Of a stretch of 64,000 nt of DNA, positions 1 to 12,220 are shown piece after piece. The stretch's first letter is position 1. The number at the start of each line of letters is the position of its first letter. This DNA comes from Ctenosaura bakeri. Taxonomy: Eukaryota; Chordata; Lepidosauria; Squamata; Iguanidae. The notes under the pieces are model-generated. The model worked only from the letters and a program-made list of their open reading frames with translations, searched no databases and was not told where the DNA came from. The position numbers and the translations under genes were made by a program. The stretch spans positions 1 to 64,000 of the forward strand of contig CAOLHI010000153.1 in assembly GCA_948474755.1 (NCBI GenBank). The letters run 5' to 3'.

Positions 1-570
1 GTTTTGAATTCTCCAGAACTCACACATACAGGGTGGACGGGGAGGAAGACACACGACAGCCATAACGTCCTCCTTATGCATACAAGATAGGGAGGGAGGC
101 CAAAAATTAGCCTAGATATTGTGGTTTGCAGTTAAGAATCAGATTGCAGGCTGAATGAATCACCGGCAGGCCCGTGCAGGCATCAAGTTACAGCTAGTCA
201 TACACACTGGGATAAAGCAGGACGGCGGCTCTCCATTTCTGAAGAGACAAAGGTCAGTTCCAGCTCCAGAGATCTGTCTGCCTTGGACAAAGGACAGAAC
301 TTGACTTTTTACAAAACAAAGAGGGACACTGAACTGAAGCTTTGCTCCGCTATTACACCACTAGGTCGTATGCATAATTGGGTTTCAATGCTTTTTCTTT
401 TACCCAACACATCACCTAAGAACCTCCCCAAGCTACGCTGCAAGAGAGCAGATGAGAGAAGTTTACACAAGCCTTATATACTAGGTTAAGAACAAGAAGG
501 AACACTTCCAAGAAATTCTATTGTGCATTGCTTATTTTTATTATTTGCAAGACTAAACTAAGTCATCCTG
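1..570. other. TMEM164: TMEM164 intron, no recognised element
   Basis: Ordinary A+T-moderate sequence. Open frames are short and no exon-like segment with splice sites was found. Confidence 0.5.
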
Positions 571-761
571 TTTGCTGTTGTTGTTTTGTGCCTTCAAGCC
601 ATTTCCAACTTATGGCAAACCCATCACGAGGTTTTCGGGGCTGAGAGTGTGCAACATGCCCAAGGTCACCTAGCAGGTTTCCATGGCCAAGTGGGGAACT
701 GAAACCTGGTCTCCTGGGTCATAGTCCAACACTCAAAACTACACCACCACACTGGCTTTCC
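571..761 (-). mobile_element. Sauria-type tRNA SINE, minus
   Basis: In reverse orientation it starts with the BovB-like tail (GTGCCTTCAAGCCATTTCC, then the TATGGC motif). It continues through the GAGAGTGTGCAAC body and ends in a tRNA-like head with B box (GGTTTCAGTTCCC on the element strand). The body is shorter than in the fuller copies: the GGTTTGCC segment is missing. It lies in the TMEM164 intron. Confidence 0.8.
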
Positions 762-2427
762 TGCTTACTGCTTCATGAATGTCCAAAACCAGTTCCAGGC
801 CAGCCTTGTGGTCACGTAATTCTTTGATTTGTCCACATGCAAAATGCACGGCAATGGCAAGATACGTACAAAATGGCTGTGAGGCTTACAAAATGGCTTC
901 ACCCTGGTTCAGCACTTGAAGCCCACAGTTCAATAGCTATTACGTTACTGAACAAAATTGTTGCTGCTAAAAACACTTTCAGCTATACAGAGAACAAAGA
1001 GGAAAAAAGGAAAGGTAGGTGCATGTAAAAGGCCTTTATTAAAAAGGAGCTTCACCATCAGAGGTCTTATCAACTGAGGTTTGCCTGTACTGGATGCTTT
1101 CCCATGCAATGCCAGAAAAAGAGATTTGCCAGCATAACTCCATTTATGCCAATATAGCACCTGGTTGAAATCTCCAGCTTTGCTGTCCGGTTTCTTTGCA
1201 CTTCTGCCTTATGGCAACCCAGGAACCTGTCTGTCTGCCCAGGAAAGGAACAAGTTTCCATGCACCGCACTGCCTTTGTGGTTTTCAGAAACTGGAACCA
1301 TCCATCCCTTGTTACTGCAAACAATTCCGACACACCCAGTAGTGCTTCTTTTACGCTACAGACCTCACAGTCACAACACCTGGCCTAGTTTTTGGAGTTT
1401 CTCTTCCCATCCCATATTCTTCTTTTGTCAACCCATAGTCTGCTGAAAGGTCACGAAGTACTTGAAAGTTTGGATGCTTTTGTGACCTTTTAGCCCCATT
1501 CTATTAAAAACTGAAAAATCCCTCTCATTTTAGGAAATCCTAGAAATATATTTCCAGTTTCTATGGATGGATGGAAAAGTGGACAGTGAAAAACACTGGC
1601 AGGAGGAAACAAATCAATTCATTTTAATCACTGCCCATGATTAACCTACTTGGAGGGACTACAAATATAACTAAATTAGGAGAACTAGAATGTTCATACT
1701 CATTCTGTTAAGTCATTAATCAAATCCTCCAAAGTTTGATTAAAAGGACATCCTGAGAATTGGACCATGTTTTCATTATGGCTTTTGTAAAACTTCTTTT
1801 TTAAGTTCTTCTTTCCTAACCTGTGCTTCATGGACCTCTAGGGTCCCCAAAAAAAACTGTGACCCAGAGAAAGAGAGAGAGACTGATATTGTTCCTACCA
1901 TTCCTGTTGTTCTAAAAATTTTATTTAAATGTAAATTTGTACCTAAGTGTATAAAAGAGGTCCAAAGTTTTTACGAGGTTCTCAAAGATAGCTGCCACCC
2001 AAACAAAGATTAACAACCATTGTCCTCTATAGTGTATTCAATAAATTCTACCATATACTTTGAAAGCAAACTGATGTTCCAGAAACACAGTCTCTCTAAT
2101 GGAAGTAATTCAGCTTACAGTAAATTAATAATGGATGGATACAAACTCAGTCGATAAAGCTGATTTCAGTGCAGTTTTTCAACGAGAGTGGTGTTGGCGG
2201 GGGGGGGGGAGACCCAATTCAACAAAGTCCCCAGAAAGAAAAGGAAATCGTTACATTTAATGAAATAACATGGGGACTGACCCACACCGGTCACACTCCC
2301 CCTTTTTCAACGCAGCTGAATACAACTCTGATTTACAGAAACAACCTGAGACAGCAACTGTAAGAAGGACAAGAAGTTACTTGGAAAAACAAGAGGTGCT
2401 GCAAAGAAAACATGTGTTGGGTGATTT
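762..2427. other. TMEM164: TMEM164 intron, mostly unique
   Basis: No coding segment recognised. Around 1820-2025, CATGGACCTCTAGGGTCCCC and GATTAACAACCATTG look like worn ends of a hAT-like element. A G10 run lies near 2200. Confidence 0.45.
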
Positions 2428-2641
2428 CTAGTTATTTGCAACTTATGGCAACCCTAAGGCGAGCCTATCACAAGGTTTACTTGGCAAGATTTGTTCAGAG
2501 AGGGTTTGCCTTTGCCTTCCTCTGAGGCTGAGAGAGTGTGACTTGGCCAAGGCCACCCAGTGACCATAGCTGAGCGGGGATTTGAACTCTGATCTCCAGA
2601 GTCATAATTCAGCATTTAAGCAACCACCTTGCACTGCCTTC
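2428..2641 (-). mobile_element. Sauria-type tRNA SINE, minus
   Basis: A near-complete, old copy. The tail (TTATGGCAACCCTAAGGCGA), body (CCTTCCTCTGAGGCTGAGAG) and tRNA-like head (B box region GGGGATTTGAACTC) are in the usual order. The head is worn near 2600-2640. Confidence 0.8.
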
Positions 2642-3023
2642 CCAGGAATAATGATGAATACTTGGTTCCTCTTGTTCTTACAGATCTGCAAAGATGTTTC
2701 CAATTCTGGTATTTATTTTGATATCTGCAAATAGTGCCTACATGTTTGTTACTACCACGGTAAGTTACTACATACTGTTACCAACCTGACAAACATATTG
2801 TTACTCCATGGTGTTACCAATTTGTTGCAATACTATATATATGTCAGCAATTTGACCAAAAATTCAGGAGTGTTCCAGTTTGTCTAAATCAGCACAGATA
2901 TGCCAGGCTGTAAAACTGAACCGGGATCAGCAAATTCCACCCCTAAATCAAAAGCCCTTAATCCCAATTCAAAACTGCTAAATGAAGACACACGACCAGA
3001 CAAGAGGAATTGGGATCAACACA

Positions 3024-3202
3024 GGCCATTTCCGCACTGGACTGTTATAGTGCTATTATTCCACTTTCAACATCCGGTGGAATGCTGGGGTTTGTAGTTT
3101 ATGGAGGCGCTCTTGGGCCTCAGCAAACTACAAATCCCCAGAATTCCACAGGATGTTGGAAGTGGAATAATAGCACTATAACAGCGCCATGCGGAACTGG
3201 CC
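3024..3202. mobile_element. Harbinger/Tourist-like palindromic MITE, copy 1 (long-core type)
   Basis: The arms start GGCCATTTCCGCACTGGACT and end GCGGAACTGGCC. ACA flanks both sides (3021-3023, 3203-3205). The core includes TCTTGGGCCTCAGC. It is the only copy seen in the TMEM164 intron. Confidence 0.85.
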
Positions 3203-3205
3203 ACA

Positions 3206-4209
3206 TTTGCACAGACCAGACTGCCTTCTAGCAACATATCACTTAATTCAAAACCGAACAGTGTTTTCTTGCACTTTCTGCTCTATAAACAAGAACCTCA
3301 GCTTTATTTTTTAAAAAGCAGATTTTCTGGTTTTCAGAAGACACTCAAATTAATCATAATCTATACCCCACTTTTCTTCCTGGTTAGGACTCAAAGTGGC
3401 TTGCAATAATTTTTTTAAAAAATAGTTAAAAGTACAAAAGTACAGGGAGTACAAAAGTTTAAATCGAAATTAAATACTCAAGAATTAAAAACAAAATTAA
3501 AATACACAATTAAAACTCAAACACCCATACATATTCAGCACAGTTAATAATATCCAGCACTTTTTATCAGAGAGGCCATAATCGCGCATTGAATATCTGT
3601 TGAAATAAAAATATCATTGCTTGAAAAGGTGGATCCTAGGAATTTAAAGACTGTGATTGTTCACGGATAAATTAAACATTGATGTTATGTATTATTTATT
3701 TACATTTTTTTCTCCTACTTCTCAGATGGCAAAATTTAAGATGCACATATTCAAGGCACATATGGTGTCTGAGCCCAAAGCTCTCTCTCTTTAGGGCGTA
3801 TTCATAATTTCACCAGTCCAAAATTAAGGCTTTAATATTTTTAAATGTCACACATATGCCAAATAGCACAATCCTATATGCCAGCTGCGTTATGAATGAA
3901 ACATTTTATGCAGCTAAAGCAACAAAATAAATTCAGGCTGACATGAAAGTAAACATCGCATATATTGCAATTCTTCCCAAAAATGTTCATTCATCCTAGA
4001 AAAACGGTGTGGGGGGGAGTCCTTCTTCATAGCTTCAAGATTTCTGGGAACGTTACATCCCCAGGCAATCTGATGCCCCCGAGATATGCTGGAAGACAAA
4101 TTCCATCATCCCCAGTCATTATTGATGGATGGTTATCAAGATGGGGAAAGTCTCAGATATGGGAAAGTTCATATAAGGTTATGAGTAGTTATTCTCAGGC
4201 CTAAAGACC
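3206..4209. other. TMEM164: TMEM164 intron with old SINE/LINE tail
   Basis: CCCCACTTTTCTTCCTGGTT and ACTCAAAGTGGCTTGCAATA (3367-3406) are the 3' end of a common squamate retroelement type, also seen near 51975-52005. The rest is A+T-rich with nothing identified. Confidence 0.4.
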
Positions 4210-4610
4210 CTGCAGGCACCAGATTCTGTCTGACCCTAGAAGCTAAGTAGGGTCAGCTCTGGTTAGGACTCGGATGGGAGACCACAGCAATGAATACCAG
4301 ATGCTGTAGGCTCTATTTCAGAGGAAGGAACTGGCAAAACCACCCTGGTGTATTCCTCCCTTAAGAAAACCCTATGAAATTCATGGTCCCCCATCCAAGT
4401 TCTAACCAGAGCTGATCCTGCTTAGCTTCTAAGATCAGACAGAATCTGGTGCTTGCAAGGCAATTTACACACAATGAATACAAGCTGCTATAGGCTATAT
4501 TTCAGAGCAAGGAAATAGCAATGCTCCTTCGAATATTTCTTGCCTAAGAAAGCCCCATGAAAATCATGGGGTTGCCATAAACTAATAGGCGACTGGAAGG
4601 CACACACGCA
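4210..4610 (+). mobile_element. 5S-rRNA-headed SINE with an inverted second 5S head
   Basis: Plus copy: a 5S-like head (AGAAGCTAAGTAGGGTCAGC, then CTCGGATGGGAGACC and ATGCTGTAGGCT) leads into a SINE body. At about 4385-4465 an inverted 5S head follows (CCCCCATCCAAGTTCTAACC; CTGCTTAGCTTCTAAGATC). Plus-strand body sequence then resumes (4470-4600; GCTGCTATAGGCTATATTTC) and ends in a BovB-like tail at the (CA)n microsatellite. Internal promoter blocks of 5S (A box, C box) are recognisable but mutated. Confidence 0.7.
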
Positions 4611-4618
4611 CACACGCC

Positions 4619-4650
<32 letters not shown>

Positions 4651-4674
4651 CAAACACACACACACACACACACA
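4601..4674. repeat. (CA)n/(TA)n microsatellite
   Basis: Two CA runs separated by ATATATATACAA. It sits at the 3' tail of the 5S-headed SINE, from which it probably expanded. Confidence 0.95.
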
Positions 4675-5035
4675 GCTATTTCAGAGCAAAGAGCATTTGA
4701 GAGAGAGGATCTTGCTTCTGTTCCTCTCCAAACAGTTGATGAAGCCACAGGAAATTAAAGCGGCGCAGCATGAATGCCCAATTCTCTCTCCTCCCCTGGA
4801 CAGTAATGCTTTATACTGTTTGTCTTTATCTAGCAGGTTGGCCCTTGAATGTATTTGGTAAAATGGAAAATTCACTACTGGGGCCTGCTCCCAAGGCCAT
4901 ACTCATTTTCAGGTTCTCTCCATTTGCAATATCCACGGGAGGATGCATCGTCATCTGGTGTTCTGCAGCACTAAGCATCTCTAAGCATCACACGCACACT
5001 GAGTTACAAGAGACCAGGAGGAGCAACCAGGACCC

Positions 5036-5262
5036 CTTCCACACTATGCAATTATAGGGCTAAGATCCCTCTTCAGCTGCCATGGTTCTGTCCTACGGAA
5101 CCCTGCGATTTGCAGTTTAAGGAGGAATATTTAGAATTCTCAACCAAAAAAAGCTCCCATCCCTCACCAAACCACAAACGCCAGGATTTCATAAGATGCT
5201 GCCATGGAAGTTGAAGTGGAATCATAATGTTGTAACTGTACAGTGTGAATGGGACCCTGGAG
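5036..5262. mobile_element. Older palindromic MITE of related design
   Basis: Left CACACTATGCAATTATAGGG and right TGTAACTGTACAGTGTGAAT are imperfect inverted repeats. Inner blocks resemble the younger family (CCTGCGATTTGCAGTTTAAG; TGCCATGGAAGTTGAAGTGG). It is more diverged than the GGCC copies. Confidence 0.45.
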
Positions 5263-7657
5263 ACTCCTTTTACAGCAAGTCAGATTATCTCTGCTTGTCA
5301 CTGCTAGAGAAGGGTGAGCCACTATCACAGACAATGGTAAGAGTCACAAATTTTGCCCTGAAGTTGCATCTCCATCGCCAAGAAACAAATAGCACTGAAA
5401 ATCAAAATTATTGTTCTTCTAACAAAGACCAGTGTTTCTTGGTGGACCAAAATTCAGCTCTGTGTGTTAAGTAGCTCAGAACTCTGCCATCTTTCGCTAA
5501 GGAACACCTGGCATTCTCAAATTCCCCAAAGCACTACAATTCTATATCTGTTGCAAACATCTCTGGGGTTATTAATTTTAAAATTAATTATGCACCCCAA
5601 AAGCATGTTTTTATCTGAAGCTGAAACATACTTAAAAGACATGGTATTTTTCAACAACTGAGCAGAAGGTAAGGATTCATCTAGTATTTAAGAGCTGTGT
5701 TTCTGTGAGCTATTATTCCTTACTCGTGTTTCCAAAACCAAACGTGTGGGAGACACTTCTATGTAAAAATAGCAATTCAGCTTGTTAAGTTATCACACGC
5801 CAGCTGTTGCTTAAATTTACATTACAGGAAACTGTTCAATCTAATTTAGAGTGATATTTGCAAATATACAAGACTGTAATTGTGAGTGTATATGTTTCTA
5901 CTATCTAAAAAGCTCAAACCAACCACATGACAGACCGGGAATAATATACACTTATTTTTAAACCCTGAAAGAGAGCAGAATTTGCTTGATGTTCACTTCT
6001 ACAGCACCTACGGCAGGAATCACACTCCAGATACTGTTGGACTTCAGTTCCTATCATCCATCACACATCACTGGCCAGGGGCCACGGGAGACACAGTCCA
6101 ACAACATCCTGAAGGGCTACAGTTTCAAATTCAACAGTCCCAATGCCAGGGCTTTAAAAAGCCAGAGTCTGCAAACCAAACCCTAAGTTCAGATTGTCGT
6201 TAGTGATGGGTTAACAAACCATGGCTTGTTAGCAGAGGCTTGTTAGCACACGACACAACCAGTCAGATATCGATACGCCACACCTCACTGGTCCACGCTG
6301 CAAAGAAAATTGATGTGGAAGTGAATAAAGGATATTATGTTTCGCTGAAAGAGAGAAAATTGTGATTTTATAGATTTTAGGAAGGTAAAACCAAGATGCT
6401 TCAACGATCAAGTGACCAGGTGGTTAGGAAGGAAGGAAAAGGGATGAAAGGTAATACTGAGATCACAAGACGGAGGCCAGAATTCTGGTAGGGACATCCG
6501 CACACATGTGTTTCCTTTATGTGCACAGACATCCTTTTCTAGGTGCTGTGTTGGTTAGTGCTCCCCTTCTCTCAGGGAGGCACCCAAGGCCCACCCTTCC
6601 CAATCTACCTTGAGACAGCCCTGCATAGCTTTTCCTTGTTTCTCAGCAAGAAGGGAGGCTCAAAGAAGCATCTGGCTGCATCCCCCAGAGCCAGATGCAA
6701 AACGACAACATCAGCCATGAGATCTACCAGAGTCTTCCGGGAGTCTCAGCACTCCTGAAAATCACGCTGAGGCTGGCTATGTACCCAGATGCTTGTCCAC
6801 AGCTGTGAAACACAGTGTCGGGGGCTTATTGGTAAATGCTGGGGAGGGTATGCCGCTCAGTGCAGTGTAGTTCTGCATGCAGGTGTTTGCATTATGCTGA
6901 AGGGATCTTGGACTGAGGCCTCACTCAGTGTTCTATTAGAATTGCCCAGCAGAAGCGAGAGAGAATGAAGAAACCAGAGAGGCAGGTCATGAAAAGACTA
7001 CAAAGAGAAGATCAGAGAAACCCCCTCCCCACAAAAGTAAACAAAAGTAGTAGTACAGGAGGGGGCCGAGAAATGCTATTGTTGACTACTGGCTGGCATC
7101 TTAATATACGTTTTATCTAGGTCTGGACGTTCCTGCGTGGAGGAACGCCTTCCCTTTCTGAAAGTTCTTCAACTTGTCAAGTCCTCAAGTCCCAGTTCCT
7201 CAATATCTAACCTTGTTGCTGGCTATTTCTTTCCCCTGGCTTTCTGCCTCTCGGTCTGGAAGCTTGTTCCAATCTTGGCACCTTTCCCGGTCCTTCCAGG
7301 ACTTGGCCTGACTTCTCGTGGCCTTCCGAGGAACACACTTTGCATCCTGGAGCAACATGATGTTCTAACTATAGCCCTATTCAGCCTCCTTCTTCTTCAA
7401 AAGCATGCTGTATCAACATGCACGGAGTGGGACACGGCAATCCGATCCCATCCACCTCTAGTTCCATCCTCTTATGAGACACGGAGGGTGATGAGTCTAA
7501 AGCAGAGATCCTCTCCATCACACAAATTGCATTCCTGTGTTTTTTTCCCCCAACTCACATAGAGAGCCTTCATGAAAAACGACAGTGCTCTCCTCTAGAC
7601 CCAGGGCCGCCAACATACGCAGGGAGACAAAAATGACAACAAAGCAAGACAGGATTA
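5263..7657. other. TMEM164: TMEM164 intron, largely unique
   Basis: Apart from the foldback at 5998-6130, no known repeat was recognised. A 141-codon open frame (7137-7562, plus) has no recognisable domain and is not supported as a gene. Confidence 0.4.
5998..6130. repeat. Unclassified interspersed repeat (GTTGGACTTCAGTTCC type)
   Basis: The arms CAGATACTGTTGGACTTCAG and CAGTCCAACAACATCCTGAA are inverted relative to each other around CATCACTGGCCAGGG, giving a MITE-like foldback. Similar blocks occur at 35895-35960, 42665-42725 and 63745-63850. Confidence 0.45.
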
Positions 7658-8380
7658 CAGCTGGCCCTCCACATCGCTGGTTTCACCTTCACAGATTTGA
7701 TTATTTGTGACTTTCTCCAACCCCTGTCCCCCACCCCACCTCATGCACTTCTTTTCCAGGGGAACCTCCCTCTCGGTGGCTCTGATCAGCTGCTCAGACC
7801 ATTAAAAATTTATGTATTTATTTATTTGTATCCCGCCTCTCCATATGGATCGAGGCGGCGAACAATTTACAAATAGCATGTATTTCGAAACATTTCTATA
7901 CATGCCCCCAACAAGCTGGGTACTCATTTTACCGACCTGCGAAAGGATGGAAGGCTCAGTCAACCTTGGAGCCGGGCAGGATCAAACTCACAGCCTTGTG
8001 GCTTGCAGTGCTGGCTTTTAACCACTGCGCCACCACGGCTCCACCTCTGACCCTCCTCCTCTTCCTCCACCACCACCAGCCACTGTGTGGCCAGTCAAGC
8101 ATGGGTTAAATCCCAGTTTCTCGGCACCACAAGCCTTCGCGCGGTGCCTCCCAAACCCAAGGAAGGAAATGGACAAGAGAGAGGAAGTACAGGGGCCATC
8201 ACGGAAACCCCCCTCCTTTCCCTCTCCTTTCCCTGACTCAGTTTGGCCCTGGGATGCCCGTGCTCCCAACCAAGCTTCTGCCCCGTTCCCACAGATACAC
8301 ACACACCATTCTGATATTTGTGGTTTTCCCACATTTGTGCGGCCCCTGTACCCCAACCCAAGCAAACGGTGAGGGTCAAC
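7658..8380. mobile_element. Tigger-like non-autonomous DNA element with nested SINE
   Basis: The left end CAGCTGGCCCTCCACATCGC and right end GCAAACGGTGAGGGTCAACC match the ends of the better-kept copy at 16314-16761. Interior blocks (CCCAGTTTCTCGGCACCACA; CATTCTGATATTTGTGGTTT) are also shared. A SINE sits at 7803-8043. No transposase frame is seen. Confidence 0.65.
7803..8043 (-). mobile_element. Second SINE family (tRNA-headed, ATAAATAAATAAA tail), full length
   Basis: Read on the minus strand, it starts with a tRNA-like head (GGAGCCGTGGTGGCGCAGTG, B box GAGTTTGATCCTGC). The body contains CCATCCTTTCGCAGGTCGGT and it ends GGGATACAAATAAATAAATA. It interrupts the Tigger-like element at 7658-8380 and is nearly identical over its 3' part to the copy at 58000-58157. 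Confidence 0.8.
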
Positions 8381-9294
8381 CATACTTCATCCCCTCCATC
8401 AAACACCGATACAAAATTTTGAAACAATTCCAGTTAGGCTTCTTTTTTTAAACTCATCCTCAAGTGTCAGAAAACACCTTCAGCTTCCAGGATATGCGCT
8501 TTATTTGCTATTTAGCGCCCCGCACAAGAATGTTAAGAAGTCTAGAATGGGCCCAAATCATGTAAGTTCAGCACACCAAAGGCTTCATCTGAGACTCCTA
8601 AATTATATGATGCCCGATCAACATATGAGCCTCTAAATTTCACTGTGCTGTGGGCGTACAGACAATAATTCCAGTTACAGCAGCACCTTCCACATTCTGG
8701 TATAAACAAAAAAGCTGTAAAAGCGAGAAAGATTTATTGGAATATATTACCAGAAAAAAGTACAAAACCGCTTGCAAAACATTCTCATTTGAAAACACAT
8801 TCATTTGTTATTCAGAAAATATTGTATCAGTTCCTCTGACACCCAGGATGTTCCAGAAACACTGTATAAATACGAAGGATGCCAGTTTTGACCTTCCTGA
8901 CTTTCAGCATAAAAATATATACACATGGACACATATGTATTATAAATATCTGGAGCGTCTGGAGAAAGAAACCTTAAGCTGAACTCTTGTCAGGTTATAT
9001 TTATGATAATATTTCCTGAAGAGATTATAGCCTGCAGACTGGAATATATCATCCAGAAAGTTAACCTAAAGATTACAAGTTAGGCAGCTTTAAGTTATTT
9101 TAATATTCATGAATTCTGGCAAAACCAAAATACAGACACAGTGAACACAGTTAACAAACATTCTAACACAGACATTCCTTTTTCCAAAACAGTTTTTATG
9201 CAGTTTTGCAGCACTAGAAATATGAAAATGGGGAAGGGAGGATGGAGAAACAAAGACTATTGCTGTTGGGTTGCAATGTGTCTGTGGCAAACAA
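8381..9294. other. TMEM164: TMEM164 intron, A+T-rich; 110-codon open frame
   Basis: A plus-strand frame of 110 codons (8650-8982) is open in A+T-rich DNA, where chance frames of this length are uncommon. It shows no recognised motif, no upstream promoter and no neighbours of similar type. Confidence 0.35.
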
Positions 9295-10012
9295 TAGAAT
9301 CATAGAATCATAGAAATGTAGAGTTGGAAGAGACCCCAGGGGCCATCCAGTCCAACCCCCTGCCATGCAGGAACACCCTCAAAGCACTCCGGACAGATGG
9401 TCATCCAGCCTCTGCTTAAAAACCTCCAAGGAAGGAGACTCCACTACCCTGTGAGGCAGCAGATTCCACTCCCGGACAGCTCTGACTGTCAGGAAGTTCT
9501 TCCTGAGGTTCAGGTGGAATCTCCTTTCCTGCAGCTTGAATCCATTGCTCCTTGTCCTGGTCTCTGGAGCAGCAGAAAACAAGCCCTCTCCCTCCTCTAC
9601 GTGGCATCCCTTCAAATGTTTAAACATGGCTATCATGTCCCCTCTTAGCCTTCTCTGCTGCAGACTAAACATACCCAGTTCTCTAAGTCTGTCCTCATAG
9701 GGCATGGCTTCCAAGCCTCTCACCATTTTGGTCGCCCTCCTCTGGATTTGCTCCAGCTTGTCAATATCCTTCTTGAATTGGGGTGCCCAGAACTGGACAC
9801 AGTATTCAAGATGGGGTCTAACCAAAGCAGAGTAGAGTGGTACCAGTACCTCCCTCGAACTAGACACCATACTCCTATTGATGCAGCCGAGAACTGCATT
9901 GGCCTTCTTGGCCGCCGCATCACACTGCTGACTCATGTTCAGCTTGGGGTCTACGAAGACTCCTAGATCCCTTTCACACGTACTGCTATCCAGCCACGTG
10001 TCCCCCATTCAT
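9295..10012 (-). mobile_element. CR1 LINE, 5'-truncated, with 209-codon open ORF2 end
   Basis: The minus strand keeps an uninterrupted frame from 10008 to 9379, covering the C-terminal part of CR1 ORF2. Landmarks are [59 protein letters not shown] and [17 protein letters not shown]. The element ends at 9295 with the CR1 octamer-type repeat (TTCTATGATTCTATGATTCT). The N-terminal endonuclease and polymerase parts are absent, so it is not autonomous. The open frame implies a fairly young insertion. Confidence 0.9.
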
Positions 10013-11987
10013 AAATGCCGTAAAAGCCTCAATGCCATAAAAGCCTCAATTGGGAAAAAAACTCTGGCCGATCCTACTGTAGCCGAATGTTTCTCCCTGC
10101 AATAGACAAAGTAAACAGCAGGTTTCCCCAGAAACCCTTACCAAGCATGTGCAAACAGCCAACATGGAGAGAAAAAGGGAAAACAAATAAGCCTGCCTCA
10201 TCAGCTACTCTCCAATGTGTTGAAGAAGCACAGATCTACGTCTGGTCACCAAAATGGAAACCGTAAGTGAAGGCTGGTGCAAGAAAAAATAATCTCTGGC
10301 TACAATTTGGAAGACGTTTTAAGGTGGTCTCCAGAAGGGTCAAAATGCCTCTGTTTTCTACGGCAAGTCTTGCCAGCCCTGGTTCTTCCATTTCACACAG
10401 GAATATTGTTTTGGGTAAAGGAAAAAAGTTTGCTAGAACACGCTGAGCCATTTTTCTTTGTTGTCGTTTAAGAACATATCCCTATTTTTTTCCACATTAC
10501 TTCTGCCTCTCTATTACCAAATGCTCAGTTAAAGTAGCAATGCCCAGCAACACCTGTACTATGTCAACTGGGCGTTTCTGTAACTTGGCAATCTGGACAT
10601 TTACAAGGAAAGAGTCTAGAAGCCCATACGGAAGTTTAAACCAAAGACAGCCTTTTCTGTCTTGCAAAGAATGCCGTGCTCTAGGCATGGGAAAATATCT
10701 TCTTACCCACAATATTTGGCAAGACCTGTACAGCTTCTTTTCTTCCCAGGTCCCATCTAGTATTGACTAATGGATTAGCCATTCTTCAAAAATGCTGTTT
10801 ACCCAAGCAAACCTTATATATACACCTTTGACATGCCAGCTAAGAACCGTGAGAGCTACAGGATTTGTTTGAGGTCAAAAGCAACTTTCAGGTGAATGTC
10901 AAGATGTTTCTGATTGTTCTGAGTGCTTCTGTTATTAATATGGGATCACCGTTGCAGCTGAGTTGAGTTTTTATTGTAAAACATATTCTGGTTTGTTTCT
11001 GATTGATTCTTTTCCCTTTAGATCTACAGGATGCCCCCGGCTTTTGACGCCCTGTTATCTCACTATTCATTGACATTTCCCAATGAAAGATTTGGATTCC
11101 ATTAATTCGACATTCCATTAATATGACAGGGGTAGTGTTCTTTCCATTCTTCTTGGTTATGGAGGCTCGCCTGAGACCACACCTGCACCCTGCTTGCAAA
11201 GCAAGTTGTGGGGCGAGGCACCCACCTAGCTGAGATTTTGCAAGCAGCATATGTACAGTCAGTCCCAAGTGAGCCTCTGTAACTCCGTCATGCTCCCTAC
11301 AGTACAATACATGTGTTCCACTTGCCAACCAATTCCATTTTCTGACCGTGCTCCAGTCCCTAAGCTGTCAGATGAGTGGGGGCAAGCTTGTACCTTCTTC
11401 TCAACCAAGGATTCTTGGGATCTGTTAACTTTAACTGCAGCAGGTTACCAGTAATGTGCTTTAGGCCATGTGCCCAATTCAATTGCTTTACCATTTTTTA
11501 TGTACCATGGCAGGGGGGTGGAATTCATGAAAGGTTGCTATATTGTTGAATAATGTTCAGTATTGCAAGAGAAACTTATGTCTGCATTGAAACACATTTT
11601 AAGGAAATACCACAACTACTAACTTCTGCACCAAAAAAAAAAAAGGGGGGGGACCCATGCTAGCTTCATCAGGGAGGGAATTCCAACATCAAGGAGCACC
11701 CACCAAGAACACCTTCTTCCATATTCCCACCAACCATGCCTGGGAAGGGGGTGGGAATGGCCTCCCCTGCACTTCTGAAAGCTCCAACAATCTCTTATGG
11801 TGGGACGCAGCCCTTGAAATGACTTACTGCCGGTAAGTAGGCACAGTACTGCAACTTCCAGAACTCCCAATCTACATATTTCCAAGAGGGAGAGAGAGCA
11901 TTTGCTTTCCCCTATTAACATATCTTGCTAATCCATGTTTTCACTTAAAGGCACCATTCTAACCTCAGTTTAAGGTCAAAAACAAAC
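10013..11987. other. TMEM164: TMEM164 intron, no recognised element
   Basis: A 146-codon minus-strand frame (10888-11328) is not recognisable as a protein. Poly-A/poly-G runs occur at 11631-11651. No splice-bounded exon was found. Confidence 0.4.
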
Positions 11988-12220
11988 AATCGCAGTGGTT
12001 CCTAACTTCCCCCCCCCCGTAAATATAATTTGTTGCCAGGGACCCCCAAGACTTAAATGAAGATTTAAATATTTATTTATTTATTTAAGGCTTCTGGAGA
12101 GTAGAATTCAAATACCCACTCAGACAAGTTCCTGTTGCTGCCCTAGCTGCTGGTATCCAGTAGCAGGCTTTGCAAACCCCTGCAAGGACCCCGTAGACCC
12201 CAAGTTAAAAAAACAATGAA
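11988..12220. mobile_element. hAT-like non-autonomous element, degraded
   Basis: The left end CAGTGGTTCCTAACTTCC is a typical hAT/Charlie-type terminus. The right end ACCCCAAGTTAAAAAAACAA is its approximate inverse. An ATTTATTTATTT tract lies inside. Confidence 0.4.

Noticed and set aside
7137..7562. 141-codon plus-strand frame
   Set aside because: Low-complexity start, no recognisable domain, inside an antisense intron.
10888..11328. 146-codon minus-strand frame as a possible TMEM164 exon
   Set aside because: Does not resemble the TMEM164 continuation and lacks matching splice sites.
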